Source of the DNA: Vallitalea okinawensis
Lineage (GTDB): Bacteria > Bacillota > Clostridia > Lachnospirales > PQDH01
Assembly: GCF_002964605.1 (NCBI RefSeq)
Contig: NZ_PQDH01000009.1
Coordinates: 1-64,000, forward strand
DNA: 64,000 nt
Direction: 5' to 3'
Shown: positions 1 through 8,754 of the stretch, piece after piece
How positions within the stretch are numbered: position 1 is the stretch's first letter
Layout: each line of letters begins with the position of its first letter
Made by a program: the position numbers and the translations under genes
Notes under the pieces: model-generated
Told to the model about the DNA's origin: nothing
Database searches by the model: none
The model's input: only the letters and a program-made list of their open reading frames with translations

Positions 1-751
1 TTTGATCCTCTTTAAATGATGTTACATCATTTGCCAAGGCAATACCATGAGGTCCTCTTTGATAGATCAATGACTCAAATGGGATCTTATGTTTATGAAG
101 TTCTAGTCCAAAAACAAGGATGTGTTTAACCAGTGGATCATCATAGGTCCCCCACATAAAAGTTGGCACCGTATCTTTATCCACTTGTCTCTCTAAGGAC
201 ACTTTATCTTTAAGCTCCTGACTAGGATTTTCACCAATAAAACGGTTGTAGAAGTAGATGAGGTCATCATCTTCCACTGTAATAACAGGATAGGCTAAAA
301 TCACTCCGTTAGGTTTGTGATTAGAATCCTTACCTACTAACTCTTTGAAGTAATCTTTATTCCAGCAAACACCTAAATTAGCTGCTAAATGCCCACCAGC
401 AGAAAAACCGCAGACAATGATCTGATCTGGATCGGCATTAAACTCTTCAGCATGGTCTCTTACATAATTAATAGCTTTCGCTAACTCCAGCAGTTGTGTA
501 GGGTACTGTGCTGGAATGACAGAGTAATTGAGTACAAAGGCATTAAACCCTTCAGACATGTACTTTAAAGCAATGGCTTCACGCTCTGTCTCCCATAAGA
601 CCTCATAACCACCACCTGGACAAACGATGACAGAAGGCTTTTTATAAGCTGGCTTCATCTCAATGGTATCTGGTATGTAGCAAGCTAAACTGGGTATAAA
701 ATCGGTATAATTGCATCCCTCTACAGGAATTTCTTCTACTCTATAGATCAT
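1..751 (-). CDS. Alpha/beta hydrolase, acetyl-esterase type (3' end cut by window edge)
   Basis: The reading frame stays open from the ATG at 751 to the window edge, so the C-terminus lies outside. Visible motifs are CPGGGYE near residue 45 (oxyanion-hole HGGG-like loop) and GFSAGGH near residue 130 (nucleophile elbow G-x-S-x-G with the catalytic Ser). An HG dipeptide close to the edge (PHGI) probably carries the catalytic His. This is the BD-FAE/Axe-like esterase family that removes acetyl or other acyl groups from carbohydrate; no signal peptide is seen, so it acts in the cytoplasm. The ATG at 751 is preferred because GGAAAG lies 8 nt upstream, while an earlier ATG runs into a stop at once. 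It starts 39 nt after the GH4 gene and is probably the last visible gene of the GH38-pfkB-GH4 operon, where it would de-acetylate imported glycans. Exact substrate unknown. Confidence 0.8.
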   Translation of the reverse strand, partial: MIYRVEEIPVEGCNYTDFIPSLACYIPDTIEMKPAYKKPSVIVCPGGGYEVLWETEREAIALKYMSEGFNAFVLNYSVIPAQYPTQLLELAKAINYVRDHAEEFNADPDQIIVCGFSAGGHLAANLGVCWNKDYFKELVGKDSNHKPNGVILAYPVITVEDDDLIYFYNRFIGENPSQELKDKVSLERQVDKDTVPTFMWGTYDDPLVKHILVFGLELHKHKIPFESLIYQRGPHGIALANDVTSFKEDQ

Positions 752-790
752 GGATTCATCTTTCCTTTCGATTGGAATTCTTGCATCCTT

Positions 791-2173
791 TTAATGCCAC
801 TTGGCAGTATAAACTTGATATTTATCAATGAACTGATCAACAATTTCCTTCGCTAAGCTATAAGAATTCACTAATGGATGTATCGTTAAGGCTTTAATGG
901 CTTTCTCACGTGATGTATTAGTGATTGCTTTTACAGCTGTTCTTTCGTATAACTTCATTATCTTCATCAAATTTACTTGCATAGCATGTATATCATCCAC
1001 TGGTACTGGAGTAACTTTGCCTTTCTCGATGATACATGAGATTTCAACTACATCAGTATCTTCTAGCTCTTTGATTGCTCCATTATTAGGAATGGATAAT
1101 ACCATTTCACATGCTTTTCCACCTACAAAGGCTTTAATGAAGTTAAGTGCTACACCTGCATAGCCACCTTCATCAGGCTCATCGATAAACTGATCAATAG
1201 TCATCTTTTCTAAAAGATCAATTCTTTCAACTCCCGTCTCAATGAGACCATAGCTGTTCTCTCTTTCCATGTAATGTTCCATGTATATATCAAAGGCTTC
1301 GTCGTAGTTTTTCTCTACGTCTATCCCTTTTAACTTCTCAAACATACGTGCATTAATATCTAAAATAGTTTCTCCACGAGTGCACTTAGCAGACTTGATT
1401 TTATCTACTTTTCTCTCTCGATAGTAGTAGTATTGTAAGTAATCATTCATAAGGGTATCACCCATGATTTTAACTAATTCTCTATCAAAAGAACGCATAT
1501 CTGTGCTATTGTAGACGGCCTCATCATTTAATAGCTTGTCCATGACGTCTACACCATTAACTTTAGCATCTTTGAACCAAGAAAGATGGTTAAGGCCATA
1601 GCACTTAACAGAAAACTCTTCCGCTGTTGAATCTACTGCTCTTATCATCTGCTTAATGAACTCACTTGGCGCATCACAAATACCATATACATTATTATGC
1701 CCTGCATCTCTTAAGGCTTGTGTAACAAGACCTGAAGGGTTAGTGAAATTGAATATTAATGCATTTTCTTTAGAGACCTTTTTAATTATATCACAGTACT
1801 CTAATAAAGTTGGTATAGAACGCATGGCCATACCAAAACCACCAGCTCCAGTTGTTTCTTGACCAAGCACACCTAAATCAAGACAAACCCTCTCATCATA
1901 GGTTCTGCATACATCACCACCGACACGGAGTGTGGTAATAATAAAGTCTGCGTCTTTAAGAGCTTCTTCAGCATCCGTTGTATAATCAAATTGGATGTCA
2001 CTATTAATTCTTTCTGAGATGATCTTAGAAAGACCTCCAAAAATATTTAGTTTCTCACCATCATTATCCATAAAGACAACTTCTGTAATATTGGCAATAT
2101 GGGCATTGGATACAATCGATTTAGCTAAGAAGGGAGAACGTACACCGCCTCCTCCAAGTACAACTAGTTTCAT
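791..2173 (-). CDS. Glycoside hydrolase family 4 (6-phospho-beta-glucosidase/alpha-glycosidase type)
   Basis: The protein has 460 residues, the usual GH4 length. The N-terminus has the NAD-binding VVLGGGGVRSPF loop, followed by a GQETTGAGGFGMA segment near residue 105, NFTNPSG near 145, GICDAPSE near 165 and GLNHLSWF near 195. GH4 enzymes use NAD+ and a divalent metal and cleave phospho- or free glycosides by an oxidation-elimination mechanism in the cytoplasm. The Cys that normally ligates the metal is present, but the usual CNVP is CDAP here, so the preferred glycoside cannot be named. AAAGGAG stands 6 nt before the ATG. It lies 11 nt after a PfkB kinase and downstream of an alpha-mannosidase, so it probably works on a sugar released from a mannose-containing glycan. 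Confidence 0.85.
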   Translation of the reverse strand: MKLVVLGGGGVRSPFLAKSIVSNAHIANITEVVFMDNDGEKLNIFGGLSKIISERINSDIQFDYTTDAEEALKDADFIITTLRVGGDVCRTYDERVCLDLGVLGQETTGAGGFGMAMRSIPTLLEYCDIIKKVSKENALIFNFTNPSGLVTQALRDAGHNNVYGICDAPSEFIKQMIRAVDSTAEEFSVKCYGLNHLSWFKDAKVNGVDVMDKLLNDEAVYNSTDMRSFDRELVKIMGDTLMNDYLQYYYYRERKVDKIKSAKCTRGETILDINARMFEKLKGIDVEKNYDEAFDIYMEHYMERENSYGLIETGVERIDLLEKMTIDQFIDEPDEGGYAGVALNFIKAFVGGKACEMVLSIPNNGAIKELEDTDVVEISCIIEKGKVTPVPVDDIHAMQVNLMKIMKLYERTAVKAITNTSREKAIKALTIHPLVNSYSLAKEIVDQFIDKYQVYTAKWH

Positions 2174-2184
2174 GGTATTCTCCT

Positions 2185-3120
2185 TTATATTGATATATTT
2201 TCTTTATTTAAAAATGCTTTTAACTCTTCATAAGAAGGAACGCCTGAACTACCACCATATTGTTCAACACTCTTAGAACCAACAGCGTTACCAATTATGA
2301 GACACTTACCTAAATCAAATCCTCGAAGCCATCCAAGGATGAATCCTGCATTAAAAGAATCGCCAGCTCCTGTTGTGTCTACACATGTAGTAACAAATGG
2401 ACCTGCCTCTGCGAATAACCCATCTCGGTAAGCTATAGATCCGTCTTTACCTTTTTTTACGATAACTGTATTACCACTAGTTGCAAGCGCTTTCAGTGCG
2501 GCGTCAGCAGTATCTTTTCTTGTGTAATTAGTAGCTTCTTTCTCATTGGGCATGAAGATATCAACAAGTTCAACAATCTCCATGATCTTATCAGACCACT
2601 GTTCTGTATCGTCATAACCTATGTCAAAGGAAACGGTACGACCTAGTTCCTTGACACGCTTGAAGAATTCCACATAATCGCCATGTTTATCAGGCGTATA
2701 GCATAGCGCATGTACATGCCCTGCTGACTTAATCACCTCATCAGGAACATCTTTAACATCAAATAATTCATTCGTACCATTATAGGTAATAAAAGCTCTA
2801 TCTTCACTATTCGTTAGTGCAACAGAAAAACCAGTATTGATATCATTTCTAATAGTTATATGCTCTGTGTGAACACCAGTCTTCTCCAGTTTTCGCACCA
2901 TCATCTCTCCAAACATATCACTTCCTAAGAAACCATAAACAGCAACGCTCATGCCTAACTTGGCTAAGCCGGATGCACAGATTGCACATCCTCCACCTAA
3001 AGCGATGTGTGCATCTTTTGAATGGGTTTCTTCACCCGGGTTTGGTAACCTATCATAATCAATCATCATTATGTCTGGGTTGATATCTCCCACAACTAAA
3101 ACGTCATATTTTGTATCCAT
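2185..3120 (-). CDS. PfkB/ribokinase-family carbohydrate kinase
   Basis: The 311-residue protein has the PfkB family layout: an N-terminal GDINPD strand, the GGGCAICASGLAKLG glycine-rich sugar-binding region near residue 45, and the C-terminal DTTGAGDSFNAGF signature near residue 250, with the catalytic Asp in GAGD. It phosphorylates a sugar or nucleoside with ATP in the cytoplasm; the substrate cannot be read from sequence. GGAGG stands 6 nt before the ATG at 3120. Its place between GH38 and GH4 genes suggests it phosphorylates the sugar released by one of them. A fructokinase, ribokinase or adenosine kinase-like substrate are all possible. Confidence 0.85.
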   Translation of the reverse strand: MDTKYDVLVVGDINPDIMMIDYDRLPNPGEETHSKDAHIALGGGCAICASGLAKLGMSVAVYGFLGSDMFGEMMVRKLEKTGVHTEHITIRNDINTGFSVALTNSEDRAFITYNGTNELFDVKDVPDEVIKSAGHVHALCYTPDKHGDYVEFFKRVKELGRTVSFDIGYDDTEQWSDKIMEIVELVDIFMPNEKEATNYTRKDTADAALKALATSGNTVIVKKGKDGSIAYRDGLFAEAGPFVTTCVDTTGAGDSFNAGFILGWLRGFDLGKCLIIGNAVGSKSVEQYGGSSGVPSYEELKAFLNKENISI

Positions 3121-3155
3121 TTTTCTACCTCCAGAATTATAATATATAATTCAAA

Positions 3156-6100
3156 CTATATGGTGTCAAATAAAATTTTAATAGTTTTTATTTCATAAGG
3201 CTTAACGTTAAATGTCATCTCATCTTCCATTATTGCCTCTTCTAAATTCTCTTCAAGTATATTACAAAAAGCGTAATTCTTTATAGGATAATAACTCTTG
3301 ATCTTTACTTTTTCCTCTCCTCCTCCATACTCATGGAGTCTAAGAATTAAGTGATTAGAGTCTTCCGCTTTCTTGATTGCATCAACTTCTACATATTTCC
3401 CATCAATTTCTAATAAACTGCGATTAAGGCTACTCTTTCTACCCTTTATAGCATGAAGCTGATTGTTTAACTTAAGAGCCTCTGTATGGGTATCACCTTC
3501 TAAGAACCCGCCTTTATGTGGGAATAAACTGTAGGTAAAACTTTGACAACCTATATCCGCATGCGTATCTGGGTGAATCGATGACTTTACAAGTGATAAG
3601 CGGATTTTATTATCTTGAACATCATGCCCATACTTACCATCGTTGAGAAGGCTAACACCATAATCTCTTTGAGATAAGTCCACCCAATTAATGGCGCATA
3701 CTTCAAATTTTGCTTTGTCCCATGGAGTGGTTCTATGTGTAGGACGCTTGATATTACCAAATTGAATATCACAAGTTACTTCTCTTGCAAAAACATCTAC
3801 TGGGAAATTAACTTTAAGTAGCTTCTCATGTGTATACCATTGAACCTCTGTTACAAAATCAATCCTACCTGTATACTCATATACCTTAAGATCTTGAATA
3901 ATTCTAGAATCACCGTAAGCATATTCAAATCTCAAGGTTGTCATTAGATTACCATTATCAATTAAGGTCACTTTAACAAGCTGGTCTATTGTCTCCATGG
4001 TACCTATGGCATCGTCAAGAGTATCTAACTCTATTTCCCAAGCTTCATAACCATGAGGTTTATCTTCAAATACTTGAAATTGATTCCCTGCTTGACCCGA
4101 TTTGATGACTTCTTTTTTGTGCTGCTTATCATATACTCTTGTCAAGTTTCCATTTTCATTCCATGTTATTAGATATCTTTTATTTTCTAATGTTCTTTGA
4201 TCTATATCAACTTTTGATAACTTATTACTTAATTGTACTTCTTCACTAACTCTAAAATTAGTAAAAGCAAAAGGTGTTAAATCATCAATCATTACATATG
4301 TACCATCATTTGTAGTTTGAGATTTAAGCACTCTATTATTTTCATCTTTAAACACTTTCTCTTCTTTTATACCTTCAACGAAAATAAGATGATTTTCCCT
4401 ATCTTTAAGTGGATTAAAAACTGTATAAGTATCAGATGTCTGATTAGTAACATTCTCAAGCACTCCGGAAACGCTTTCAGTCACGATAGAGTCACTTTGC
4501 TGATAATCTTCTATAGCATCTACATTGACCTCTCTAATACTACTTCCAGGTAATATATCATGAAATTGATTCGTTAAAAGAATTTTATAACCTTTTTCTA
4601 TTTCATCCTGCTGATAAAGATTGAAGTTACTCATCCCAACAGCTGCTAATGAACTTAATATTTCACAAGTTCTATACTTATTTTCTAATAGCCTATTCCA
4701 TTTCTTGATAAGCCCCTGAATGGTATAGGTTCCCCTGTGAAACTGCAAATAAAGCTCGTCATTCCACACTTGTAAGGGTTGATTAGAATCATTTATCTCT
4801 TGATTTAATCGGTCAATATAATTCTCAATAGTGCTTGGCTGTACTGTTGGTAGTGTAGGTATTAGGTTAGTTACTGGTATGGATTTAACCATCTCCACAT
4901 TAGCTCCACCACCACCATCACCGTAACCATAAGCTACTAATAGTTCTTTGCTTATTTCTTTACTTTTATAATTCTCCCAAGTACCTAGTAGACTCCTACT
5001 GTCAATTAATGCATTGTAAACATAATGTCTATCTCCATATGGATGAGGTGTTGTGATAAAATGGCATAGAACTTCGCTTCCATCCATACCTCTCCAGATA
5101 AAAGTATCATCTGGCATTCTGTTGTATTCATTCCAACTCATTTTAGTTGTAAAGAAATAATCAATACCTGCACTTTTGAGAAGCTGTGGTATGCTCCAAT
5201 TGTATCCAAATACATCAGGCAGCCATAAGAATTTATGCTTAGGATCATAACCAAACTCATCCTTGAGAAATTTATCACCGTAGAGAATCTGTCTTACTAG
5301 ACTTTCGCCGCCGGCCATGTTGAGGTCTGATTCAACCCACATACCACCGCCAATTTCCCATGAACCATCGGCTACCTTTTCTTTTATTTTAGCATACAAA
5401 TCCTGACTCTCTTCTTTGATCCATTGATAAAGCTGAGGTTGACTTTGAAAAAAATAATAGTCTTCTGAATCATCCATCATTTTAATCATGGTATTGAAAG
5501 ATCGGATAGCTTTTTGTTTCGTATGCTTAATCCGCCATAACCACGCTAAATCAATGTGGGTATGTGCCACACAATTCATAGTAGTAGGGTTGATCTTCGG
5601 ATATTGTTTTAATGCTTCTTCTATACAGTTAATAGATTCATTTACACCAACATCATTGTATATTTTAAATGCTTCTATAATGATCTTTTCATATAGATAC
5701 TTATGTGCATCAGTATCTTTCAGTTCATCCATAGCTTCAAAGAGATGCTTTAAGTATAGATAATATGTATCATGTTCTCCATCAAATAATGAAAAAGATA
5801 TTTTATTATAATGATGAATTTGCTCTACAGGCTTTCCTCCACCTTCTAGGCCAGACCAAACTTGTAAATAAAAAGTTGTCCATTCTTTATTAAAATCTTT
5901 AAAGATGACTTCTTTGTGATTTCTATCTACTGCTTGAAAGCGCTTTCCGTTAACGTAAAGCAATGCTTCCATGCCACTTTCAAACCAGAGTCCTGTTCTT
6001 CCTATGTCAAAATAACCAATAACTTCTTGTCCATAAAACTCCTCTGGCAACTTTACATCCACTTTTATCCAGTAGTTTTTATCTCTTCCCCTAAAGGTAT

Positions 6101-6263
6101 CCCCGACTTTAAATGGCATATACTCTAGTCCCATTGCTTCATCTAATTCCATCACATTATCTGAAGCCTTAGATATTCCAATCTCATGGACCTCTATTTG
6201 TTGGACAAATCGCTTTTCATATATTTGTGCTAAATTATTTCGTAATTTAATGATTTGATACAA
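3156..6263 (-). CDS. Alpha-mannosidase, glycoside hydrolase family 38
   Basis: A retaining, metal-dependent exo-alpha-mannosidase of about 1035 residues, the full family length. HTHIDLAWLWR near residue 240 carries the Zn-binding His and Asp, WVESDLNMAGGES near 315 holds the catalytic nucleophile Asp, and LWLPDVFGYNW follows near 350; the second half is the GH38 beta-sandwich region. No signal peptide, so it acts on imported oligosaccharides. I place the start at the TTG at 6263 because AGGAG (6272-6276) sits 8 nt upstream of it; the longer frame's ATG at 6281 overlaps this Shine-Dalgarno site and has none of its own. It is the first gene of an operon continuing with pfkB, GH4 and an esterase, and is divergent from the GntR/LacI-type regulator at 6579. 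Confidence 0.93.
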   Translation of the reverse strand: MYQIIKLRNNLAQIYEKRFVQQIEVHEIGISKASDNVMELDEAMGLEYMPFKVGDTFRGRDKNYWIKVDVKLPEEFYGQEVIGYFDIGRTGLWFESGMEALLYVNGKRFQAVDRNHKEVIFKDFNKEWTTFYLQVWSGLEGGGKPVEQIHHYNKISFSLFDGEHDTYYLYLKHLFEAMDELKDTDAHKYLYEKIIIEAFKIYNDVGVNESINCIEEALKQYPKINPTTMNCVAHTHIDLAWLWRIKHTKQKAIRSFNTMIKMMDDSEDYYFFQSQPQLYQWIKEESQDLYAKIKEKVADGSWEIGGGMWVESDLNMAGGESLVRQILYGDKFLKDEFGYDPKHKFLWLPDVFGYNWSIPQLLKSAGIDYFFTTKMSWNEYNRMPDDTFIWRGMDGSEVLCHFITTPHPYGDRHYVYNALIDSRSLLGTWENYKSKEISKELLVAYGYGDGGGGANVEMVKSIPVTNLIPTLPTVQPSTIENYIDRLNQEINDSNQPLQVWNDELYLQFHRGTYTIQGLIKKWNRLLENKYRTCEILSSLAAVGMSNFNLYQQDEIEKGYKILLTNQFHDILPGSSIREVNVDAIEDYQQSDSIVTESVSGVLENVTNQTSDTYTVFNPLKDRENHLIFVEGIKEEKVFKDENNRVLKSQTTNDGTYVMIDDLTPFAFTNFRVSEEVQLSNKLSKVDIDQRTLENKRYLITWNENGNLTRVYDKQHKKEVIKSGQAGNQFQVFEDKPHGYEAWEIELDTLDDAIGTMETIDQLVKVTLIDNGNLMTTLRFEYAYGDSRIIQDLKVYEYTGRIDFVTEVQWYTHEKLLKVNFPVDVFAREVTCDIQFGNIKRPTHRTTPWDKAKFEVCAINWVDLSQRDYGVSLLNDGKYGHDVQDNKIRLSLVKSSIHPDTHADIGCQSFTYSLFPHKGGFLEGDTHTEALKLNNQLHAIKGRKSSLNRSLLEIDGKYVEVDAIKKAEDSNHLILRLHEYGGGEEKVKIKSYYPIKNYAFCNILEENLEEAIMEDEMTFNVKPYEIKTIKILFDTI

Positions 6264-6397
6264 CGTGATTTCTCCTCGCATATACAGATTATTAACTCTA
6301 TTACTAATACTAATTTTATATCTAATATAACTTATTCTCTAAAATTTTATACATATACACTAAATATATAATCAATTTTATAACTTATCTTGATTCA

Positions 6398-6426
6398 ATA
6401 GTAGCATTTTTTTCTTCATGAGTCAA
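6398..6426 (-). promoter_or_regulatory. Sigma-A type promoter for the GH38 operon
   Basis: On the minus strand TTGACT (6421-6426) and TACTAT (6398-6403) are separated by exactly 17 nt, and a TG lies one base before the -10 (TGcTACTAT), an extended -10. It lies about 135 nt upstream of the TTG start of the alpha-mannosidase, in the divergent intergenic region shared with the GntR gene. Confidence 0.6.
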
Positions 6427-6501
6427 GATTAATCGAGCTTATTTATCTAAAAAATCACTGGTAATTCATGAATTTTCTATATCTAATTTTCCACAAAAGC
6501 A

Positions 6502-6530
6502 TTGAAACATACCTAATTTTCATTTATAAT
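6502..6530 (+). promoter_or_regulatory. Sigma-A promoter of the GntR-family regulator gene
   Basis: TTGAAA (6502-6507) and a perfect TATAAT (6525-6530) are separated by 17 nt. The gene start is at 6579 with AAGGAG upstream. A palindromic operator candidate lies directly downstream of the -10. Confidence 0.75.
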
Positions 6531-6533
6531 AGA

Positions 6534-6549
6534 ATTAGTTATACCTAAT
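6534..6549. promoter_or_regulatory. Candidate operator of the GntR/LacI-type regulator
   Basis: ATTAGTTATACCTAAT is palindromic except for one mismatched pair. It sits where transcription from the 6502-6530 promoter should start, so binding would block it. Related half-sites TACCTAATTTTC (from about 6510) and TATCTAATTTTC (from about 6479) occur upstream in the same region. Autoregulation is an inference from position. Confidence 0.5.
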
Positions 6550-6578
6550 CAACAATAATATGCAATAAGGAGTTCTAA

Positions 6579-7703
6579 ATGGCGAACAAATTTTTATACA
6601 TGAACGTATATGATTCAATTAAAGATAAAATTCTCACTAAAGAATATCATGCAGATGATAAGCTACCTACAGAAGTAGAACTAGAAAAGATCTATCAAGT
6701 GAGTAGGATTACAATCAAAAAAGCTTTAAAGACTTTAAAAGAGGATGGTCTTATATATAGTAGACGGGGCAGCGGTAGTTATATAGCTCCAGACGCTTTG
6801 TCATCTCATGAAAACATCATAGAAAGTACCGATGAAAACAAAGTCATCACAATGATACTGCCCTTCGATATGGCAGACTCCAATTTTGTTAACACCATTA
6901 ACGGTGCTTCTAAATATCTTTCTGATCAGGGTTATTACCTCAACGTTAGGAGTCATATTAGCAGTATAGAAGAAGAAAGAGATATTATTAGTAATAGCTA
7001 TGATAATGTTGCAGGTATTTTACTGTTTCCAATGTCAACGAATGAAAATTTTGATATCCTAAATCAATTATATATAGAAAAGTTTCCTATTATCATGCTA
7101 GATAGATATAATGAGTGCATACCTGTTAACTATGTTGTCACTGACAATTATACTGGGGGCTATGATGCTACTTCCTACCTTATTGAGTTAGGCCATGATA
7201 AAATTGGTTTCGTTTGTGATGTGGGACTTGAAAAATTCACTACTCTGAGAAATAGATACTTAGGCTATTGTAAGGCTATGGAAAAACATGGTGAGTTAGT
7301 AAATGACTCTATTTTCATCGGATTCAACAAAGGTTATAAACATGATAAAAGTGAAGAGACCTATAGAGGAATTGTGGAATCACTGATTAAAAACAACGTG
7401 ACTGCTGTTTTTGCTGCTAATGACCTATTAGCATCCTATTTAATAACAGAAGCTACACGTATGGGTTATCAAGTGCCAGAAGATCTATCTGTTATCGGCT
7501 TTGATAACGACCCTACTCTTTCCCGATTTTTCTTTAAGCCTGTAACAACAATGGAACAAGCTTTTTATGAAATGGGAAAAGTTGCAGCTCAAAATCTAGT
7601 TAATTTAATAGAACACGAAGCTAAAAAAGTGAGAATAACACTTCCTGCTACATTGATAGTAAAAGATACATGCAAGCGTCTTGCTGGTTCTTATAAAGGT
7701 TGA
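6579..7703 (+). CDS. GntR-family transcriptional regulator with LacI-type sugar-binding domain (AraR-like)
   Basis: The 374-residue protein has an N-terminal winged-helix GntR domain (residues 1-75, including LPTEVELEKIYQVSRITIKKA and the wing RRGSGSYI). A periplasmic-binding-protein-like effector domain follows (residues 90-365; VIGFDNDPTLS and AVFAANDLLA are typical of LacI/GalR repressors). This GntR-plus-LacI architecture is that of AraR. It should be a sugar-responsive repressor of the divergent GH38 operon and of itself. AAGGAG stands 7 nt before the ATG. A sigma-A promoter and a palindromic operator candidate lie directly upstream, and a strong terminator follows at 7739. The inducing sugar is unknown. 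Confidence 0.88.
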   Translation: MANKFLYMNVYDSIKDKILTKEYHADDKLPTEVELEKIYQVSRITIKKALKTLKEDGLIYSRRGSGSYIAPDALSSHENIIESTDENKVITMILPFDMADSNFVNTINGASKYLSDQGYYLNVRSHISSIEEERDIISNSYDNVAGILLFPMSTNENFDILNQLYIEKFPIIMLDRYNECIPVNYVVTDNYTGGYDATSYLIELGHDKIGFVCDVGLEKFTTLRNRYLGYCKAMEKHGELVNDSIFIGFNKGYKHDKSEETYRGIVESLIKNNVTAVFAANDLLASYLITEATRMGYQVPEDLSVIGFDNDPTLSRFFFKPVTTMEQAFYEMGKVAAQNLVNLIEHEAKKVRITLPATLIVKDTCKRLAGSYKG

Positions 7704-7738
7704 TGAATAATTATAAGAAAGAAAATATAGACCAATAT

Positions 7739-7776
7739 ACGGCAGCCATACTTTAGTTAGTATGACTGCCGTTTTT
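7739..7776 (+). terminator. Rho-independent terminator after the GntR regulator
   Basis: A stem of CGGCAG plus CATAC pairs with GTATG plus CTGCCG around a short loop and is followed by TTTTT (7772-7776). Confidence 0.85.
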
Positions 7777-7787
7777 GTCTTACAATA

Positions 7788-7886
7788 CTATTTAATTAAA
7801 TGTAACTTAATATAATCTGAGATAGCAGTATTCATCACTACTTCAACAACCTTTGGTGTGAGTCCAAGACAGTTGCTACTGTTCAT
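7788..7886 (-). pseudogene. Decayed 3' fragment of an aspartokinase-like gene
   Basis: The minus strand encodes a 32-codon open stretch ending VEVVMNTAISDYIKLHLIK and TAG. The intact aspartokinase at 12297 ends VEVAMNAIHDNFKLHLIK and TAG. At DNA level the last 23 nt (7788-7810 against 12297-12319) differ at one base, and similarity continues about 50 nt further with a 3-nt gap. No ACT or kinase domain remains upstream, because uppP ends directly before it. It is either the displaced 3' end left by an insertion into the aspartokinase tail or the remnant of a second aspartokinase gene. A short real ORF starting at the ATG at 7886 is possible but has no good ribosome binding site. Confidence 0.6.
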
Positions 7887-7896
7887 TTCTTATTGC

Positions 7897-8754
7897 TTAT
7901 CTGAATGCAAACACCGATAAGACAAGGATACCAAGTGCAATCCGATACCAGCCAAAGACCTTAAAATCGTGCCTTTTTATATAAGTCATCAAGAATTGAA
8001 TGACAAAGACTGATACTAAAAATGCCGTTATCATGCCGACCAATAGAATGATAAGTTCTGTGCTAGTAAATGAAAGTCCAAATTTGATGAGTTTCAGCAG
8101 ACTTGCACCAAACATTGCTGGTATGGCAAGGAAAAATGTAAATTCTGCTGCCACTGTTCTTGAGACGCCAAATAGTAGTGCTCCTACAATAGTTGACCCA
8201 GATCGAGAAGTACCAGGGAATATTGCTGCGATCAATTGAAAAATACCTATAATAAAGGCCAGTCGATAGGTGATTTCGGTCAAACTATTTATCTTTGCAG
8301 TTTTTGCTTTGTGTTTGTTTTCAATGATGATAAACATCACACCAAAAAAGATTAGTGCAGCAGAAACAGTATGATAGTTGTAAAACAGTTCCTCAAACTT
8401 ATCGCCAAAGAATACAGCTATAGCCGCAGGGATACAGGCAACAAGGATCTTGAACCATAAGACGAAGATATCTGCCTTTACATATGATAGTACGCCTTGC
8501 GATGTAAGGGGATGATGGTTATCATCTTTGCCAAAAGGAAAAATCTGCTTCCAGAACAATACGACTACCGCCATAATTGCACCTAACTGAATCACCACTT
8601 CGAATAGGCTCCAAAACTCTTCAGTAGCATCTAATGCAACAAACTCATTCAACAAGATCAGATGCCCAGTACTACTGACTGGCAGCCATTCTGTGATGCC
8701 CTCTACAATACCAAAGAGGATTGCCTTAAGTATTTCAACAAAATTCAAATCCAT
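7897..8754 (-). CDS. uppP: Undecaprenyl-diphosphatase UppP/BacA
   Basis: A 285-residue polytopic membrane protein. It has the BacA/UppP signatures GxxEGxTEWLPVSSTGH near residue 15 (FGIVEGITEWLPVSSTGH; catalytic Glu-rich loop) and PGTSRSGST near residue 180 (P-loop-like Ser/Arg motif). It dephosphorylates undecaprenyl pyrophosphate to recycle the peptidoglycan lipid carrier and confers bacitracin resistance. The ATG overlaps the stop of the upstream permease (TAATG), with AAAGGAGG 10 nt before it, so translation is coupled. Following BcrA- and BcrB-like genes it corresponds to bcrD of bacitracin-resistance operons. It may also be a housekeeping paralogue, since the rest of the genome is not visible. 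Confidence 0.93.
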   Translation of the reverse strand: MDLNFVEILKAILFGIVEGITEWLPVSSTGHLILLNEFVALDATEEFWSLFEVVIQLGAIMAVVVLFWKQIFPFGKDDNHHPLTSQGVLSYVKADIFVLWFKILVACIPAAIAVFFGDKFEELFYNYHTVSAALIFFGVMFIIIENKHKAKTAKINSLTEITYRLAFIIGIFQLIAAIFPGTSRSGSTIVGALLFGVSRTVAAEFTFFLAIPAMFGASLLKLIKFGLSFTSTELIILLVGMITAFLVSVFVIQFLMTYIKRHDFKVFGWYRIALGILVLSVFAFR

